Made by a program: the position numbers and the translations under genes. From Pisolithus tinctorius (Eukaryota; Basidiomycota; Agaricomycetes; Boletales; Pisolithaceae): a stretch of DNA of 64,000 bases. The stretch is from contig JANFAH010000038.1 in the NCBI GenBank assembly GCA_024663395.1, positions 310,001 to 374,000 of the forward strand, read 5' to 3'. Positions 33,605 to 44,021 of this stretch are shown piece by piece. The number at the start of each line of letters is the position of its first letter. Positions within the stretch are counted from its first letter, which is position 1. The notes under the pieces are model-generated. The model searched no databases. It had not been told where the DNA came from and saw only the letters and a list, made by a program, of their open reading frames with translations.

Positions 33605-36600
33605 AGGATGTAAGTGACACCTTCCAATTTCAAAACGAAAATTTGAGCTGTCAAGCTCAGGGTCTGCGCCCATCGTGCTTCACCTCCATTGAATGACACT
33701 TCCTATTTTGCGCAGCTGTTGATCTGCATCCAGTCCTGTCATTGTTGCTAATATCCACCATGCCACCTCCCAGCCTTCGTCATCAAACATCTCTTTTCCT
33801 TCGACACTGCACTGTAATGTCAGCATTCTTTCTCTCGTGTACTGTACCCATTCCCCCCACTCACAGTAGAGCTGTCGAATTGTCTTGTGTAGCTTCAATT
33901 TGATAGTCCGGTGTTCGTCCTTGTGTGTTGCTTTGCACTTCCACACTGCAGCCACTTGGATGTCACTCCTACCTCTTCATAGACACTGAACTTTCCTATA
34001 GTAAAGTAGCTGTAAGTGATATGACACAAAACAAAAGAGAAAGATTGAGCTGTCGAGCTCAGCGCATGAATCCTCTATGCATCTCCTCCATCGAATGACT
34101 CCTCACTGTAGCAAGGCATTCTGTATGATATATGTAATGCCTGATCTCTCCAATATATCCAACATGTCCCGCTCATCTGTGGTGTCCCCCGAATAAAGCG
34201 AAACATGGCCATGATGTCTCTGCACAATATCCAACACAGCGATGGTGTCTCCCCTTGCTAACTGCTCGACAGCGTGTTGACCTAAAATTTCGCTTTGTAC
34301 TGTAGATGCATCAGTACCTTGTAAAAACTTGTACTCCCTGAAACGACATAGCTTTAAGTAAATCACTCGAAAGAAAAAACTAAAACTTGAGCCTTCAGGC
34401 CCACTCAGCAGGATCTCAACGCTCTCTGCACGTTGCACATCTCGCTGCGACTCCAAACCTCGCCACCATGTTGCTATTTGTGCTAAGTCTTGTGTGCAAG
34501 TCCTCTGAGTTGCTTCGAATTTGCTTCCGGAGTCATTTTGTAGTCGTCGCACTGGTATCACTGCGAGTTGACACATACTCTCTTCGAAGTTGTCGTCTAC
34601 CCTTGCACCTCATCTCTCTGGGCCTTCAAGCCCAACCGGTGTGGCTTCAACACTGTTCGCATGTTGCGCATTCTGCTCCGAATCCAAATTCCTCTGTCGC
34701 ACTGCCATTTGTAGCAGTTCTTGTGTATGAGTCCGCAGAGTTGCTCCAAACGTTCCTCTTGTGACTCCTCTTGGTTTCACTTGTCGCTCCGTAAGTTGCT
34801 GTGTCCTTCTTTCTGATTTGTTGTCTATTCTATATAAATGTACCTGTAAGTAAAAAGTTATGAAACAAAAACAAAAACTTGAGTCGTTGGGCTCCATTTC
34901 CACGTTCATTGGATGTTGTATCCTCGACGATCGCCATTGACGTTCGAGCACAGATTCTTGAGTCTTGATCGCAGGGATGCTGGTTACACTTCGTCGCAGC
35001 TGTCTGCCGCCCCTAGAGTAGGATAGGTGTAAGTAATACATTCTAGAATCAAAACAAAACCCTGGGCTGTTGAGCCCAGTACCTGCGCTCATCACGCCTC
35101 GTTCCCAGTGAACAGCTGTTCCAGCCTTGCATGGCTACCAATCTGCTTCGAGCCTCATTGTCATCGTTGTCGCTGTCACTGTAGTCGCTGTCATTGTCCC
35201 TTGTACTGCGATCGTTGTCCATCGTAGACATCTGGCCTCCCTAGAATAACGAAGGTGTAAGTAAACTATCATAGGACTAAAACAGAACTTCGAGCGTTCG
35301 AGCTCGGTGGTCTTCATTGCATGTTGTTTCCTTCAGATGGCAATTCTTGCCTCGTGTCGCACTCGCTCTTGTATCCTTGATGGTCGTTGTTGTAGATTGA
35401 ACCATAGTCGTCGCCCTTGTTTCCATTGAACAGCTGCTCCAGCCTCGCATGGCCTTCGGTCTGTGTCAAGTCTTGTCATCGCTGTCATTTCTTGTATCAT
35501 GATCGCTGTTCATCGTAGATAGTTGGCCTCCCTAGAACAATGAAGATGTAAGTAATATTTCCTAGAACTAAAACAGAACTCGGAGCGTTCGCGCCCAATA
35601 ATCTCCATTGTGCATCGTTTCCTTCGGACAGTCGTTCTTGTCTTGTATAGCCTTCAGTCTGTGTCAAGCGTTGTCGTCACTGCCACTGTATTCGTCGTAC
35701 TTCCGTGCAACCTTTGATTGTAGTTCGTCATAGATTCTTGAATAGCGATCACAGGGACATCGGTCTTGCTTCGTCGCCTATACCCATTTTCCCTAGAGTA
35801 GAAACTCTGAAAGTAAAATGCTATGGAATGTAAAGGAAACCTTGGGCCTTCGAGCCCAGAACCCATGCTCGTCGTGCCCCATCTCCTTAAGACGGCTGTT
35901 CCAGCCTCGCATGGCTGTTGCTCTGAGTCCAGCGCTGTCGTTGTCCTCACTGTAACTGTCGCTGTCGCTAGATTTAAGCCTTCGGCTTGTCCTGACCATT
36001 CGCCCCACTCGTAGTATTACCGCTGTATCGTGTCGCATAGCTTCTCCTTGACAGTCCACTGTCCTTGGTAGACCGTCATAGATCCTTGAATCGCCACTGC
36101 TTGGACGTTGTTTGAGCATCGTCCCGCACATCTGCTTTTCCTAGAGTAGGATAGTTGTAAGTAAAACATCCTGAAATCGACATAAAACCTTGAGCCATAG
36201 GGCTCAGTATCTGCACTCAGCATAATCATCGACGTCGTTCCTTGTATCGTGATCATTGTCTGTAGTAGATATCCGGCTCCTCTTTCTGCCCTAGAATAGC
36301 GTAGATGTAAGTAAAACGTTTCGAAATATGAATGAACCTGTGAGCCATTGGGCTCTCCATCTGCATTCCTTGCACCCCAATTCCGTTGAGCAGCACATCC
36401 GATCTTGCTTGGCTGTCGATCTCCACTAGGTCTTGTCATCATCATTGTTTCTTGTATCGCAATGGCCTGGGTGTCGCTCGTACATCGTTGTGTATAGCTG
36501 TTTTCCCTCCATGGAATGGCACTTCTGCTCTCACACGAGCCTCGGTCCGCACTCAGTGCAACTGTCTTTGTCATTCCTTGTACCGTGATCGCTTGGACGT

Positions 36601-36900
36601 TGGTCAGTCTCCGTCGCATGTACCAGCTTTCTCCTGCATAGAATAGCTGTAAGTAAAATGTTTCGAAACTAAAACACACCTGTGAGCCATTGGGCTCTCC
36701 ATCTGGGCTCTTCGCACCCCATTTCCATCGAGTGGTGCATCCGATCTTGCCTGGCCATTGGTCCACAGTAAGTGTAACCGTCGTTGTCATTCTTTGTATC
36801 ACAATTGTTGTCCGTTGTGAATATCCGGTTTCCCTAGAGTAAGGCAGATGTAAGTAAAACATTCTGCAATCAAAACCGACCTTTGAGCTGTCGAGCTCAG
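33605..36900 (-). repeat. Array of 12 stem-loop/ACTTAC cassettes in element L
   Basis: Twelve ~70-nt cassettes recur at irregular 150-490-bp intervals. Each has GTAAGT or a near form on the plus strand (ACTTAC on minus) at 33610, 34012, 34354, 34846, 35028, 35256, 35547, 35808, 36157, 36307, 36649 and 36850. Exactly 35-36 bp further lies a 14-nt hairpin (5-bp arms, 4-nt loop), e.g. gagctgtcgagctc at 34047 and gagccattgggctc at 36342. Read on minus, hairpin, ~30 nt, ACTTACA, ~10 nt, CTAG/G resembles a short intron 3' end; it also encodes a recurring FYLxLxYSRE peptide. Segments between cassettes are also related. Confidence 0.75.
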
Positions 36901-37336
36901 ACCCTGTGCTCATCGCGCCCTGTTTCCATAGCACTGTCCTTCTCGTCTTGCCCAGCCATTGATCTGCACTAAGTAAAGTCGTCGTTGTCATCATCGCTGT
37001 CGCTCGAGTCGCTGCCATTGTCGCTTTTTCTGCTGTCGCCATCACTCGTAACTGCAGTACCTCGTGCATGGTACATCGTTTGCCCCATTCTTCATATCCT
37101 TCGGTCGCTGCGATCTTGCATAGTTGGCCTGTAATACTAGATGTGTTGGTATGTAGTACTTGAGTGTGCGCGGCCATGATGCGCAGAGCGGTCACGTGAC
37201 TCCGCTTAGTCAACATCGCAGGACTGTCTGTGCAAGTCCTAACACCGAGTGTGCGTGTTGATTCGCTCGACGAATCCTCGAATAAAACATTTATTGCTGA
37301 TACTGTGGCCACGGAATATTTCGAGTGCGAGGGCAT
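36017..37336 (-). CDS. ORF3 of element L, repeat protein of unknown function
   Basis: A 439-codon open frame on the minus strand that reads through four of the stem-loop cassettes. It contains four copies of a repeat with [EG][LP]x[GS]S..F, then FYLxLxYSRE, then QAIxIQG and SADQ.P.KIG.. segments. Similar but broken repeats continue in several frames to 33287. It overlaps the end of ORF2 by ~100 bp in another frame. No database-type domain is recognised. If the cassettes are introns, this reading is not the mature protein. Confidence 0.4.
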   Translation of the reverse strand: MPSHSKYSVATVSAINVLFEDSSSESTRTLGVRTCTDSPAMLTKRSHVTALRIMAAHTQVLHTNTSSITGQLCKIAATEGYEEWGKRCTMHEVLQLRVMATAEKATMAATRATAMMTTTTLLSADQWLGKTRRTVLWKQGAMSTGSELDSSKVGFDCRMFYLHLPYSRETGYSQRTTIVIQRMTTTVTLTVDQWPGKIGCTTRWKWGAKSPDGEPNGSQVCFSFETFYLQLFYAGESWYMRRRLTNVQAITVQGMTKTVALSADRGSCESRSAIPWRENSYTQRCTSDTQAIAIQETMMMTRPSGDRQPSKIGCAAQRNWGARNADGEPNGSQVHSYFETFYLHLRYSRAERGAGYLLQTMITIQGTTSMIMLSADTEPYGSRFYVDFRMFYLQLSYSRKSRCAGRCSNNVQAVAIQGSMTVYQGQWTVKEKLCDTIQR

Positions 37337-38198
37337 CTATCCTCGCCGCGTGCTTCAACATTTCGATTCGCAAAATTTCTTCTGGTGGCTTCCTTCGTAT
37401 GACGAGCCTCGATGGCTCCTCGACCTGAATTCTTCTCGCAATAACCTTCAACTCGATGTGATTCATGTGCTGCGGCACTCTGTGTGAGTCAATGACCTCT
37501 TTGTATGCCAACCTATCTGTTTCAGGACTGCCTGTGAGTGTTTCGAGCCCTTTGACTTCAACTCCTGTGGGCTTTGGGTGTTCTTCAAGCCTTTCGGCTT
37601 CGAATTCGAGCGGAATCTTTGACCTGAATAGGTTGTCGGTTAACTGATGTGTATTTCTGCTGACTGCAGGAACTCCGAGGCCGCTCCTTTCATTACCTCG
37701 ACCTCTTAGGTAGGACTCCTGTAGTGACACACCAGTAGCCATCAGAGAAGCTCGATACGAACAAAAAGAAAAACCCCTTTGAGTGTTGTAATTCGCTTCG
37801 AATTCGAATGGGACTTTTGTTGTGAGTGGTTCCTCCACCAATGCAGGTTCGACTCGCTCGAGTTCTACTGCTTCCTGTAACTCAGTAGTCAGTATTCTGT
37901 TCATACTCAAGGAAAACTCTTTCGTCTCAAAACTGGTCACTGCAGCTGCTTCAACGAGCCTGCCAAGGCTTCGGTCCTCACTATTTGTCTTCTCGGGTGG
38001 GCTGTGTGGCTGCGCGCTACTTGTCGAAACTAACTTTGGTACTTTCTCGCACTCCATGTACCTTGATACTTCTGTAGATCCCTGTACATTGTTCATCAGC
38101 GAGTCATGTGTAGCTGTAGGCAGAAAATACTTCGTAGATAGATGTTGCTTGTCTGAACTCGATTCTGGGTCACTTCGTGGCTCATAGTAGTCTTCCAT
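37239..38198 (-). CDS. ORF2 of element L, unknown, in frame with gag
   Basis: 319 codons, starting six bases after the gag stop and in the same reading frame. The separating codon is TGA within ERA-stop-TS, so a CGA to TGA change or stop readthrough could join the two. The product is Glu/Ser/Arg-rich with a basic C-terminal stretch (VIRRKPPEEILRIEMLKHAA). No zinc knuckle, protease, or RT motif. It may be the C-terminal part of a gag polyprotein. Confidence 0.55.
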   Translation of the reverse strand: MEDYYEPRSDPESSSDKQHLSTKYFLPTATHDSLMNNVQGSTEVSRYMECEKVPKLVSTSSAQPHSPPEKTNSEDRSLGRLVEAAAVTSFETKEFSLSMNRILTTELQEAVELERVEPALVEEPLTTKVPFEFEANYNTQRGFSFCSYRASLMATGVSLQESYLRGRGNERSGLGVPAVSRNTHQLTDNLFRSKIPLEFEAERLEEHPKPTGVEVKGLETLTGSPETDRLAYKEVIDSHRVPQHMNHIELKVIARRIQVEEPSRLVIRRKPPEEILRIEMLKHAARIDALALEIFRGHSISNKCFIRGFVERINTHTRC

Positions 38199-38204
38199 GC
38201 TTGT

Positions 38205-39842
38205 TCATGCTCGCTCCAAGCGAAATCCTTTGTGTAGTAGTCGTGTTGCTGTGTATGTTACTTGCTCCATGGGCCATGGATCGTCTGAGTGTTGCTGTCG
38301 ATCATCGCGTCGCATTTTCCAAATAATTTCGCGCCGGAATTCCTTGTTGAAGCCTTGTACATAGAGGTCTTCAAGCTCATCAGCCTCGAGTTGCTTCGAA
38401 ACCTGTAGAAACGTTGCTAAATCTAGAAAATAGAGTCTGTAGTTCATCAGTTCTTCCTCTGTATGAATTTCTCTTCTTGCTCGGCTGTCAACGAGGCTGT
38501 AAAGGTCATTCCTCGAGTACTGTTGATCCATTTTCCAGGACCCAGGATACAAACGTGCAATGGCTACCACAAATTCGGGCCAACTCAGCTGATCTTCAAT
38601 GAATTTGTACCATGAGTCCAAGACTTTGCTGCTTGCATACCAGCAAACCCATTTCGCCCATTCTTGGTCATCAAAGCAATTCTCGCACTTGCAAAGACTT
38701 CGAACCTTTCTGTGAAGTACGGGTTTACCCTCAGGTGACCGGGCTTCAAGACTGGGTGACAGGGGTTAGCCCAGGTGGCCAGAGTCATGGCCAGAAGACA
38801 GGGCTTAAGTCCGAGTGGCCAAAGTCGAGGCCGAGAGACAGGGGCCAAGTCCGGTTGGACCGGAGTCAAGGCTGGAGGTCAGGGGCCAAGTCCGGAGGAC
38901 CGGACTTAAGGCCGGGAGCGTGGGAATAAGACCGGTAGCGTGGGAAACCGACCGGTCTTGGGGTGCGCACAGGGGGAAGCCGGTCCGGGGTTGGATCTCC
39001 CTCCCTTGGTCTCAGCTTATGTGCTGTACCCTTATGCAAGCCAGGGAGAGGTCCAGGACAGGGGCCGGGGATAGCTTAAGGCTCGGCCTTAGCTATAGAG
39101 TAGTCTCGGGGTGTAGTACGGAGTTGAGGGTAATACTAAGTTGATATTCTGACTGGGGTGCTACGAAGTATGTACAGGGGTTAAATACAGGAGGCTGGTC
39201 TGGGATAATGAACATAGAGCCGGACTTGTGAATAAGCTATTAGTGAGATGATTAGCAAGACAAGGATAGCCACAGTGGCTATGCAGAGGCTAATAGCCAA
39301 AGTCCGGGTGACCGGCATAACCGGGGTCGGACACAGGATTGTACAGTAAGCAAAGTCTGATGAACAGGCTAGACTAAATATAGTACAAACAAAGGGAAAC
39401 AGACCGGAGTTATGTCCGGGTGACCCGGACATAGACCTAGGAGGACCGGGGTGGAGCAGCGCAAGGCTGGGAGGCCGAAACGGACCGGAGATAGGGGTAA
39501 AACACCGGACTTGAGTTATGCAGGCCGGAGTTGAGTTATCTAGGGCTGGGACTGGGTTTTCTAGGCTGGACTAGGACCGGACTTGACCGGAGATAGGGGC
39601 TAGGGGTCCGGACTGGGCTGAGTCCGAGTCCGAGAGTCATGGATATGACACTTTCCAAAATACCTAAAAAGGTCAGATGCATACCCCGAGAACCATGGTG
39701 CATCCTTCGAATGCCTCGGTGGCATTCCCTCGAGTTCTCTCAGCACATTCTCACGACTTCTTCGCAGAAATTCAACTATTAATTTGCCTTCGGACTTGCT
39801 TCTCGGCTCGATGGATCTTCGACTTCGACACTTGCTTGACAT
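38205..39842 (-). pseudogene. gag: gag-like gene of element L, split by solo LTR
   Basis: Begins at ATG 39842 and runs 64 codons to 39651, is interrupted by the 940-bp LTR J, then resumes at 38705 in the same frame for 166 codons to a stop at 38205. Without the insertion it is ~230 aa. The second part (SWYKFIEDQLSWPEFVVAIA.. to DLYVQGFNKEFRREIIWKM) has the capsid-like W..F..A...Y and F..GF...R patterns of fungal Ty3 Gag. Apart from the insertion the frame is intact, consistent with a recent element. Confidence 0.7.
38711..39650 (+). mobile_element. Solo LTR, family J, inside element L gag
   Basis: 940 bp from TGTGAAGTACGGG to GGATATGACA with perfect 5-bp target duplication CTTTC (38706-38710 and 39651-39655). 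Very CpG-rich (repeated ccgg/accgg words), so the youngest or least-decayed element in the window. A CpG-poor relative is at 46392-47313. Confidence 0.93.
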
Positions 39843-39999
39843 TTGCTGCTTGAAAATTAGCTCTGAAATTTTCCCAAATTTTTGAGTGTAGACTGTAACT
39901 ATAGCTGAGACTCTGAGTACTTAGCTTGTCCTAGTCAACCCAGCAAAAACTTCGTTCGGTGATAAAATGGTGGCTTCTTTCCCCAAAATGGACAGAACC

Positions 40000-40018
40000 C
40001 CCCTTGTGGTGGGCTCCA
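40000..40018 (-). other. Primer binding site of element L
   Basis: On the minus strand, two bases after the LTR end, the sequence TGGAGCCCACCACAAGGGG begins with the TGG expected for pairing with a tRNA 3' CCA. It fixes the element orientation as minus. Which tRNA primes it cannot be told by eye. Confidence 0.65.
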
Positions 40019-40020
40019 GA

Positions 40021-40480
40021 TGTAGGAATAGGTAAAATAGATATACCTATAATGGTAATAGTCAGTAATGGGCGAGTTTAGTGCTCGACCCAAAAGGGAG
40101 GTTCTCTCTGGAGAAAGAAGTGTAGTAAAAAGTAAAAAATGCGAACTAGAAAAAAGATACTTAGCTGTGCCTGTCTAATACTCTTGCCAGTCCTCCTGGC
40201 ACTTTGGGTACTCCCCAAAGTAATAAATCTAACTTCGAAAACTCGCTGAAATGCGAGACTAAATCACCCTACTACTGAGGGCCTGTGACATGGATTGGTT
40301 CTTTTGGTAAACTGAACTCGCACAAACACAGCACACGTGCTTAGTCAGCAATGCAGCTGCTCGCCACCAAGTCCAGGGGTACAAACACAAAAACAAAGGC
40401 AAGAAACAAAACAAGTCCTTCCACCCCTAAACTCCTGACCAAGACGGATTCTCCTAGGGAACTCGAACTCGTTCCCTACA
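40021..40480 (-). repeat. 5' LTR of element L
   Basis: 460 bp, identical in length to 31473-31932 and differing at eight sites. It adjoins the primer binding site in minus sense, so it is the 5' LTR. Confidence 0.92.
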
Positions 40481-41503
40481 CCAATGTAGGATCAACCCCT
40501 ACCCCTGCTCTCATCAACCACATGAGACTCAACAGGTCTCTGAACAAAGGCCCAGGCTGAGCTCCCAAGCTCAGTCCTCCATGAGGACACAACCTCCTTG
40601 CAAGGCAAAAGGGGCCAAGCCCTCTGGTGGGAAGTCTAGGGGCATCCCTGAGCTGCCATCAAATTCCCCTCCCCTCAACAGCTCCATCAAAGCTTGGAGG
40701 GAGTTCATCAACAAAGAACAGAGGTGCCCTCACTGGGGCAAAGATGGCCAGTCCACACTCATGGCCATGCTCCCAGGGGTACTGGGGACATCTAGCAGGC
40801 CAGATGACTCCAACACAGAGGCTCACCCTCCGTCTCTGCACAACATCTGAGGGTTCCTCCTCTACAAGCACCTGGCACCAGTTCCCCAGAACCATAGGGC
40901 TCAAAATGTCTGGATGCACAAGTTGGCTTGCCTACTCATGGTAAGGGGACAATATTGGTCCCTCCTTGACTGGGCAGAAGTCAGCCCAGTCAAAGGCGCA
41001 TCACATCCCTGGGATGGTGAGTTCACCACCTCAGTTGATAGGGCCTCAATTGCTGCATATCTCACTGCTAATGGAGTCAGCACATATGACACTGACAATG
41101 CACTACAATGGGCTCAACAAGCTGGTCAAGAGTATGGCAATGGTATCATTGTGAATGGAGGGGAGAATAACCCTCAGGTCATGGCAAAAATCGAGCCCCT
41201 GAGGAAGGCTCTTGCCAAACCTTGCCCCCCAAGTGATGTTGGATCAAGGGAGTGGTACGAGTGTCAGGCTCAAGCCATTGGTTGCACCATCAACCAGGTC
41301 CCTCTGGGTCACATTCCCTTACAGGCTGACAATCAGCAGATTGTCTCTGCATTCACCTCTGCAGCATTTATCTATGACCTTCCCCACTGTCCTCATGGGG
41401 GAACATCCACTGTCAGGGGAAATCCCCCTGCTAAAGATTCTGAGCCCAAGGAGGGTGAAATGACTGATGACCTGTTCAAGGATGAGGATAGGTTGCAAAT
41501 GTG
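40481..41503 (+). pseudogene. Retroelement-like ORF N, part 2
   Basis: Continuation of the gene cut by element L. Broken frames to 40850, then a 196-codon frame 40914-41504 (Trp/Asp-rich; SLLDWAEVSPV and HPWDGEFTTSVDRASIAAYL segments, acidic C-terminus ending GEMTDDLFKDEDRLQM). No recognised domain. It is followed by a pyrimidine-rich stretch and then a purine tract and LTR, so it is likely the last ORF of an LTR element. Confidence 0.5.
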
Positions 41504-41714
41504 AGGGAGTGTTCCCTCTGGAGACACAACTCTCTGATTAAAGGATTGGGTTCAACACCCTTTCTCTGCATTTGGACTTTGAGGCCTAACCCTCAAAGTA
41601 CTAGTTCATGAAGCCTAACCTCCATGCAATTGTCTTTTTTCCCCTTTCTTCCCATCTCTTTCTTTTCTTCCTTTTCTTTACTTTCTGAGCCTGGGTTGGC
41701 TCTGCAGGGGAGGG

Positions 41715-42003
41715 TGTTAGGGGTTATGCCCCAAAAATAGGAGCTACTTAGTATGGGCATGTGATACCAAGGTATCACATGCCTCCTCATATATAAATAT
41801 TGTCTCAAAAATTTTAGATAGATATCTTATTTTTGTCTCTACATCTTACTGTGTGAATACCATACAGTACACTTCATGCACATGAGCTTGAGACAACTCA
41901 ACCACAGCCTTACAGCCAGCTATGAAGGCACTGATGAAGACACATCTTGGCTGCAACACCAAGGACCTACTCACTGCATTCCATGCCAGTTATCCTGGTA
42001 AAC
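41715..42003 (+). mobile_element. Probable LTR of element N (3' border uncertain)
   Basis: Begins TGTTAGGGGTTATGCCCC right after the purine tract gcaggggaggg, and has a TATA-like catatataaat near 41789. The right border is set only by where homology with family K (50130 onward) begins. Confidence 0.45.
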
Positions 42004-43386
42004 CTGGACTGATCCCTAGCTAAACATCCCTCTAACCTTCTTTTCCTTTTCTTGTTCTTACTTTCCCTTACTATACTGAGATGATTGATGCATTAAAAGA
42101 TATGTATACAGTATGTACATCAGCATTTGGTAGATTGGTGTACTCACTTGGAGTCCCCCTTGAACACTCCCCCCTCGCTCATCCAGAGTTCTCATTCCTC
42201 CCCACTCTCCGACCTGGACCACTGACCCTTCATGCACACATCCTCAGGCTGGTGCATGATCCCCTCATCCAGCTCCACCCCTGCTCCCTCACAATCCAAT
42301 CAGAGGCTTCTGAGCTCCAAGTCTGCCACATCTGAGTGCAGCTCCTCACTGGACTTGGATGCTGGGGGGGTCGGGCACAGGATGAATGTGAACTCACCCA
42401 GTAGATCACCCAGCCAACTGTTGAATCAGCACTGGGTCTCCCTCCCAGCTTGCATCTCCATGGTTTGATGGTCCATAGCTGCTGCAATCAGCTCAAACCC
42501 CTTGACCACCACTGCAACCAAGGGGTCAGGGGGAGTAGCAGTGGGTGCGACCACTCACGAGGGGCCAGCTTCTGACTCACCAGGTGCCCCAGGCCTGGTT
42601 CAAGTGACCTTCTTCTTCTCTCCAACCCTCAGTGATGTAGCATCCTCCAGTGCTCTCTTCTTCCCAGCCTTTGCCCCAACCTCTTTGCTCTCAAGCTCCA
42701 CCCCTTTGGGCAACTCACACCAGACCTTCATGTCAGTACATCAGTCACACATCCTCTTTTTGCACTTACTCTGCTGCATGCAACTGAAGGTGCATGGCAC
42801 CTGCCCCTTCTCACACTGTTGACACAATACAGCATTTGCAACACTGGTACTTGTCACCTGCACCTTGCCCTTTGGATCCCCCATCTTCTGTTGTGCCTGG
42901 GTTTCCTGCTCCCAGTGCTCAGCCTCCATCCACTCCTGCTTGCGCCTCTCGGCCTCTAGCTGCTCCTGCTCGTGCCTCTTGGCCTCCGATCGCTTCTGCT
43001 CTCAACACTCAGCCTCCAATTGCTCCCTTTTGTGCTGTTCCACCTCCAGACAGACTCTCTTGAGCCTCTCTGCCTCCAGCCAGGTGGCCTCTTCTCTCAA
43101 TGCCTTATGCCATTTGCACTTGGCCATCTTCACCTGAATGTCAGCCTCCTTGTCATCACTGGTGATCTGGAGTTTGGGCATGGTGGCCCTCTGGAAGCCA
43201 GTTGGGTCGCTGGTTACATGTGGAGTGGGTTGACAAGTAGACATGGTGAAAAGGTTGGGAAAGAAACAGGCCTTGCAGGGAACTTGCTTTTTGACCCTGG
43301 GGAACATGTGTTCTATTGGCACAGCAACTACCAACCTCATGTACCTTAGGGTGGGTCTCAGGGGCTTGACCCTAAGGGGGGGACAC
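42004..43386 (+). mobile_element. Ty3 family K, copy 1, 3' interior fragment
   Basis: Colinear with 50140-51444 (3' region of K copy 2) and ends in the same polypurine region (ccctaagggggggacac) before an LTR. It holds the antisense cysteine-rich ORF. Pol is not present. It shares the LTR at 43387 with copy 2, an arrangement expected from unequal recombination. Confidence 0.7.
42190..43340 (-). pseudogene. Antisense Zn2Cys6-like coiled-coil ORF, K copy 1
   Basis: Minus-strand frame starting near the LTR. An N-terminal segment is followed by a long Glu/Arg/Gln-rich heptad region (ALREEATWLEAERL.., repeated EAERxxxE), a cysteine cluster CQQC-x6-C..CDxC-x6-C, and a C-terminal region (AMDHQTMEMQAGRETQ..FNSWLGDLLGEF) conserved in copy 2. 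The spacing is CX2CX6CX14CX2CX6C, reminiscent of fungal Zn2Cys6 DNA-binding domains. Several in-frame stops (one after the second CD pair) make this copy a pseudogene. It runs opposite to pol. Confidence 0.55.
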
Positions 43387-44021
43387 TGTCATATACTGAG
43401 AGGCTCATACCTCAGGACTATGCCATCAACACTAAGTGAACAATGAATGCTGAGTATACCCTTCCTTTTTACTATACTTTTCTAGTTAGCTCTTGTACTG
43501 CCCCTGTATGTGCTGAGGCAGTGTCTGTCACCAGCTTCCTGACCTCTGCCTTCTTGCTTAACCTTTGGTTAGTTTCTCTGCATTGCTATCCAGTCCCTCA
43601 CTGGTAACCCTGGCCTTTGGGTTGCCAGTCTTCAGTATATATACTCTACGTATGTTGTACTTAGAACTGCAGTCTGAATATCAATCTAGTTCACCCCTCA
43701 GCTCCTAGCTTAAGCCTGAGACAACTCTCAGCTTTTGCTCCTGACTGCCCTCAGCTCTCTCTGACTTCAACCCAGCTTGCACAAGGGTCTCGCACATGAG
43801 CTAAGACAAAGGGTTGTTGCACCTGGCACTTGGCCTTCAGCCTTCAACCCCCAACCCAGTCACGAACTTACAGCTGTTTGCAAAATGATGCAGAAAATCT
43901 GTTTGACAATTAGTCTGTTTGGATATAGCCAGGATAGGACCCCAAAACCACCTCTATGGTAACATTGTGTAGTGTAAGCATGTACTTAGACTTTGTCCCT
44001 ACAGCAGACTTGTTTTTCAAC

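Larger units (their letters stand above)
31473..40480 (-). mobile_element. LTR element L, complete and young, no pol seen
   Basis: Two 460-bp LTRs (31473-31932 and 40021-40480) differ at 8 positions, all at decayed CpG. A 4-bp flanking match CCGA/CCAA fits a target duplication with one CpG transition. In minus-strand sense the order is LTR, primer binding site, gag-like ORF, ORF2, ORF3 with the cassette array, repeats, LTR. The interior is CpG-rich in contrast to all neighbours. I find no RT, RNase H or integrase motifs in the 8.1-kb interior, so it is probably mobilised in trans. A solo LTR of family J interrupts gag. Confidence 0.85.

Noticed and set aside
34012..36860. GTAAGT words on the plus strand as intron donors of a plus-strand gene
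   Set aside because: No consistent acceptor or open frame follows on the plus strand; the next AG is often only ~29 nt away and not conserved. The minus-strand reading fits better.
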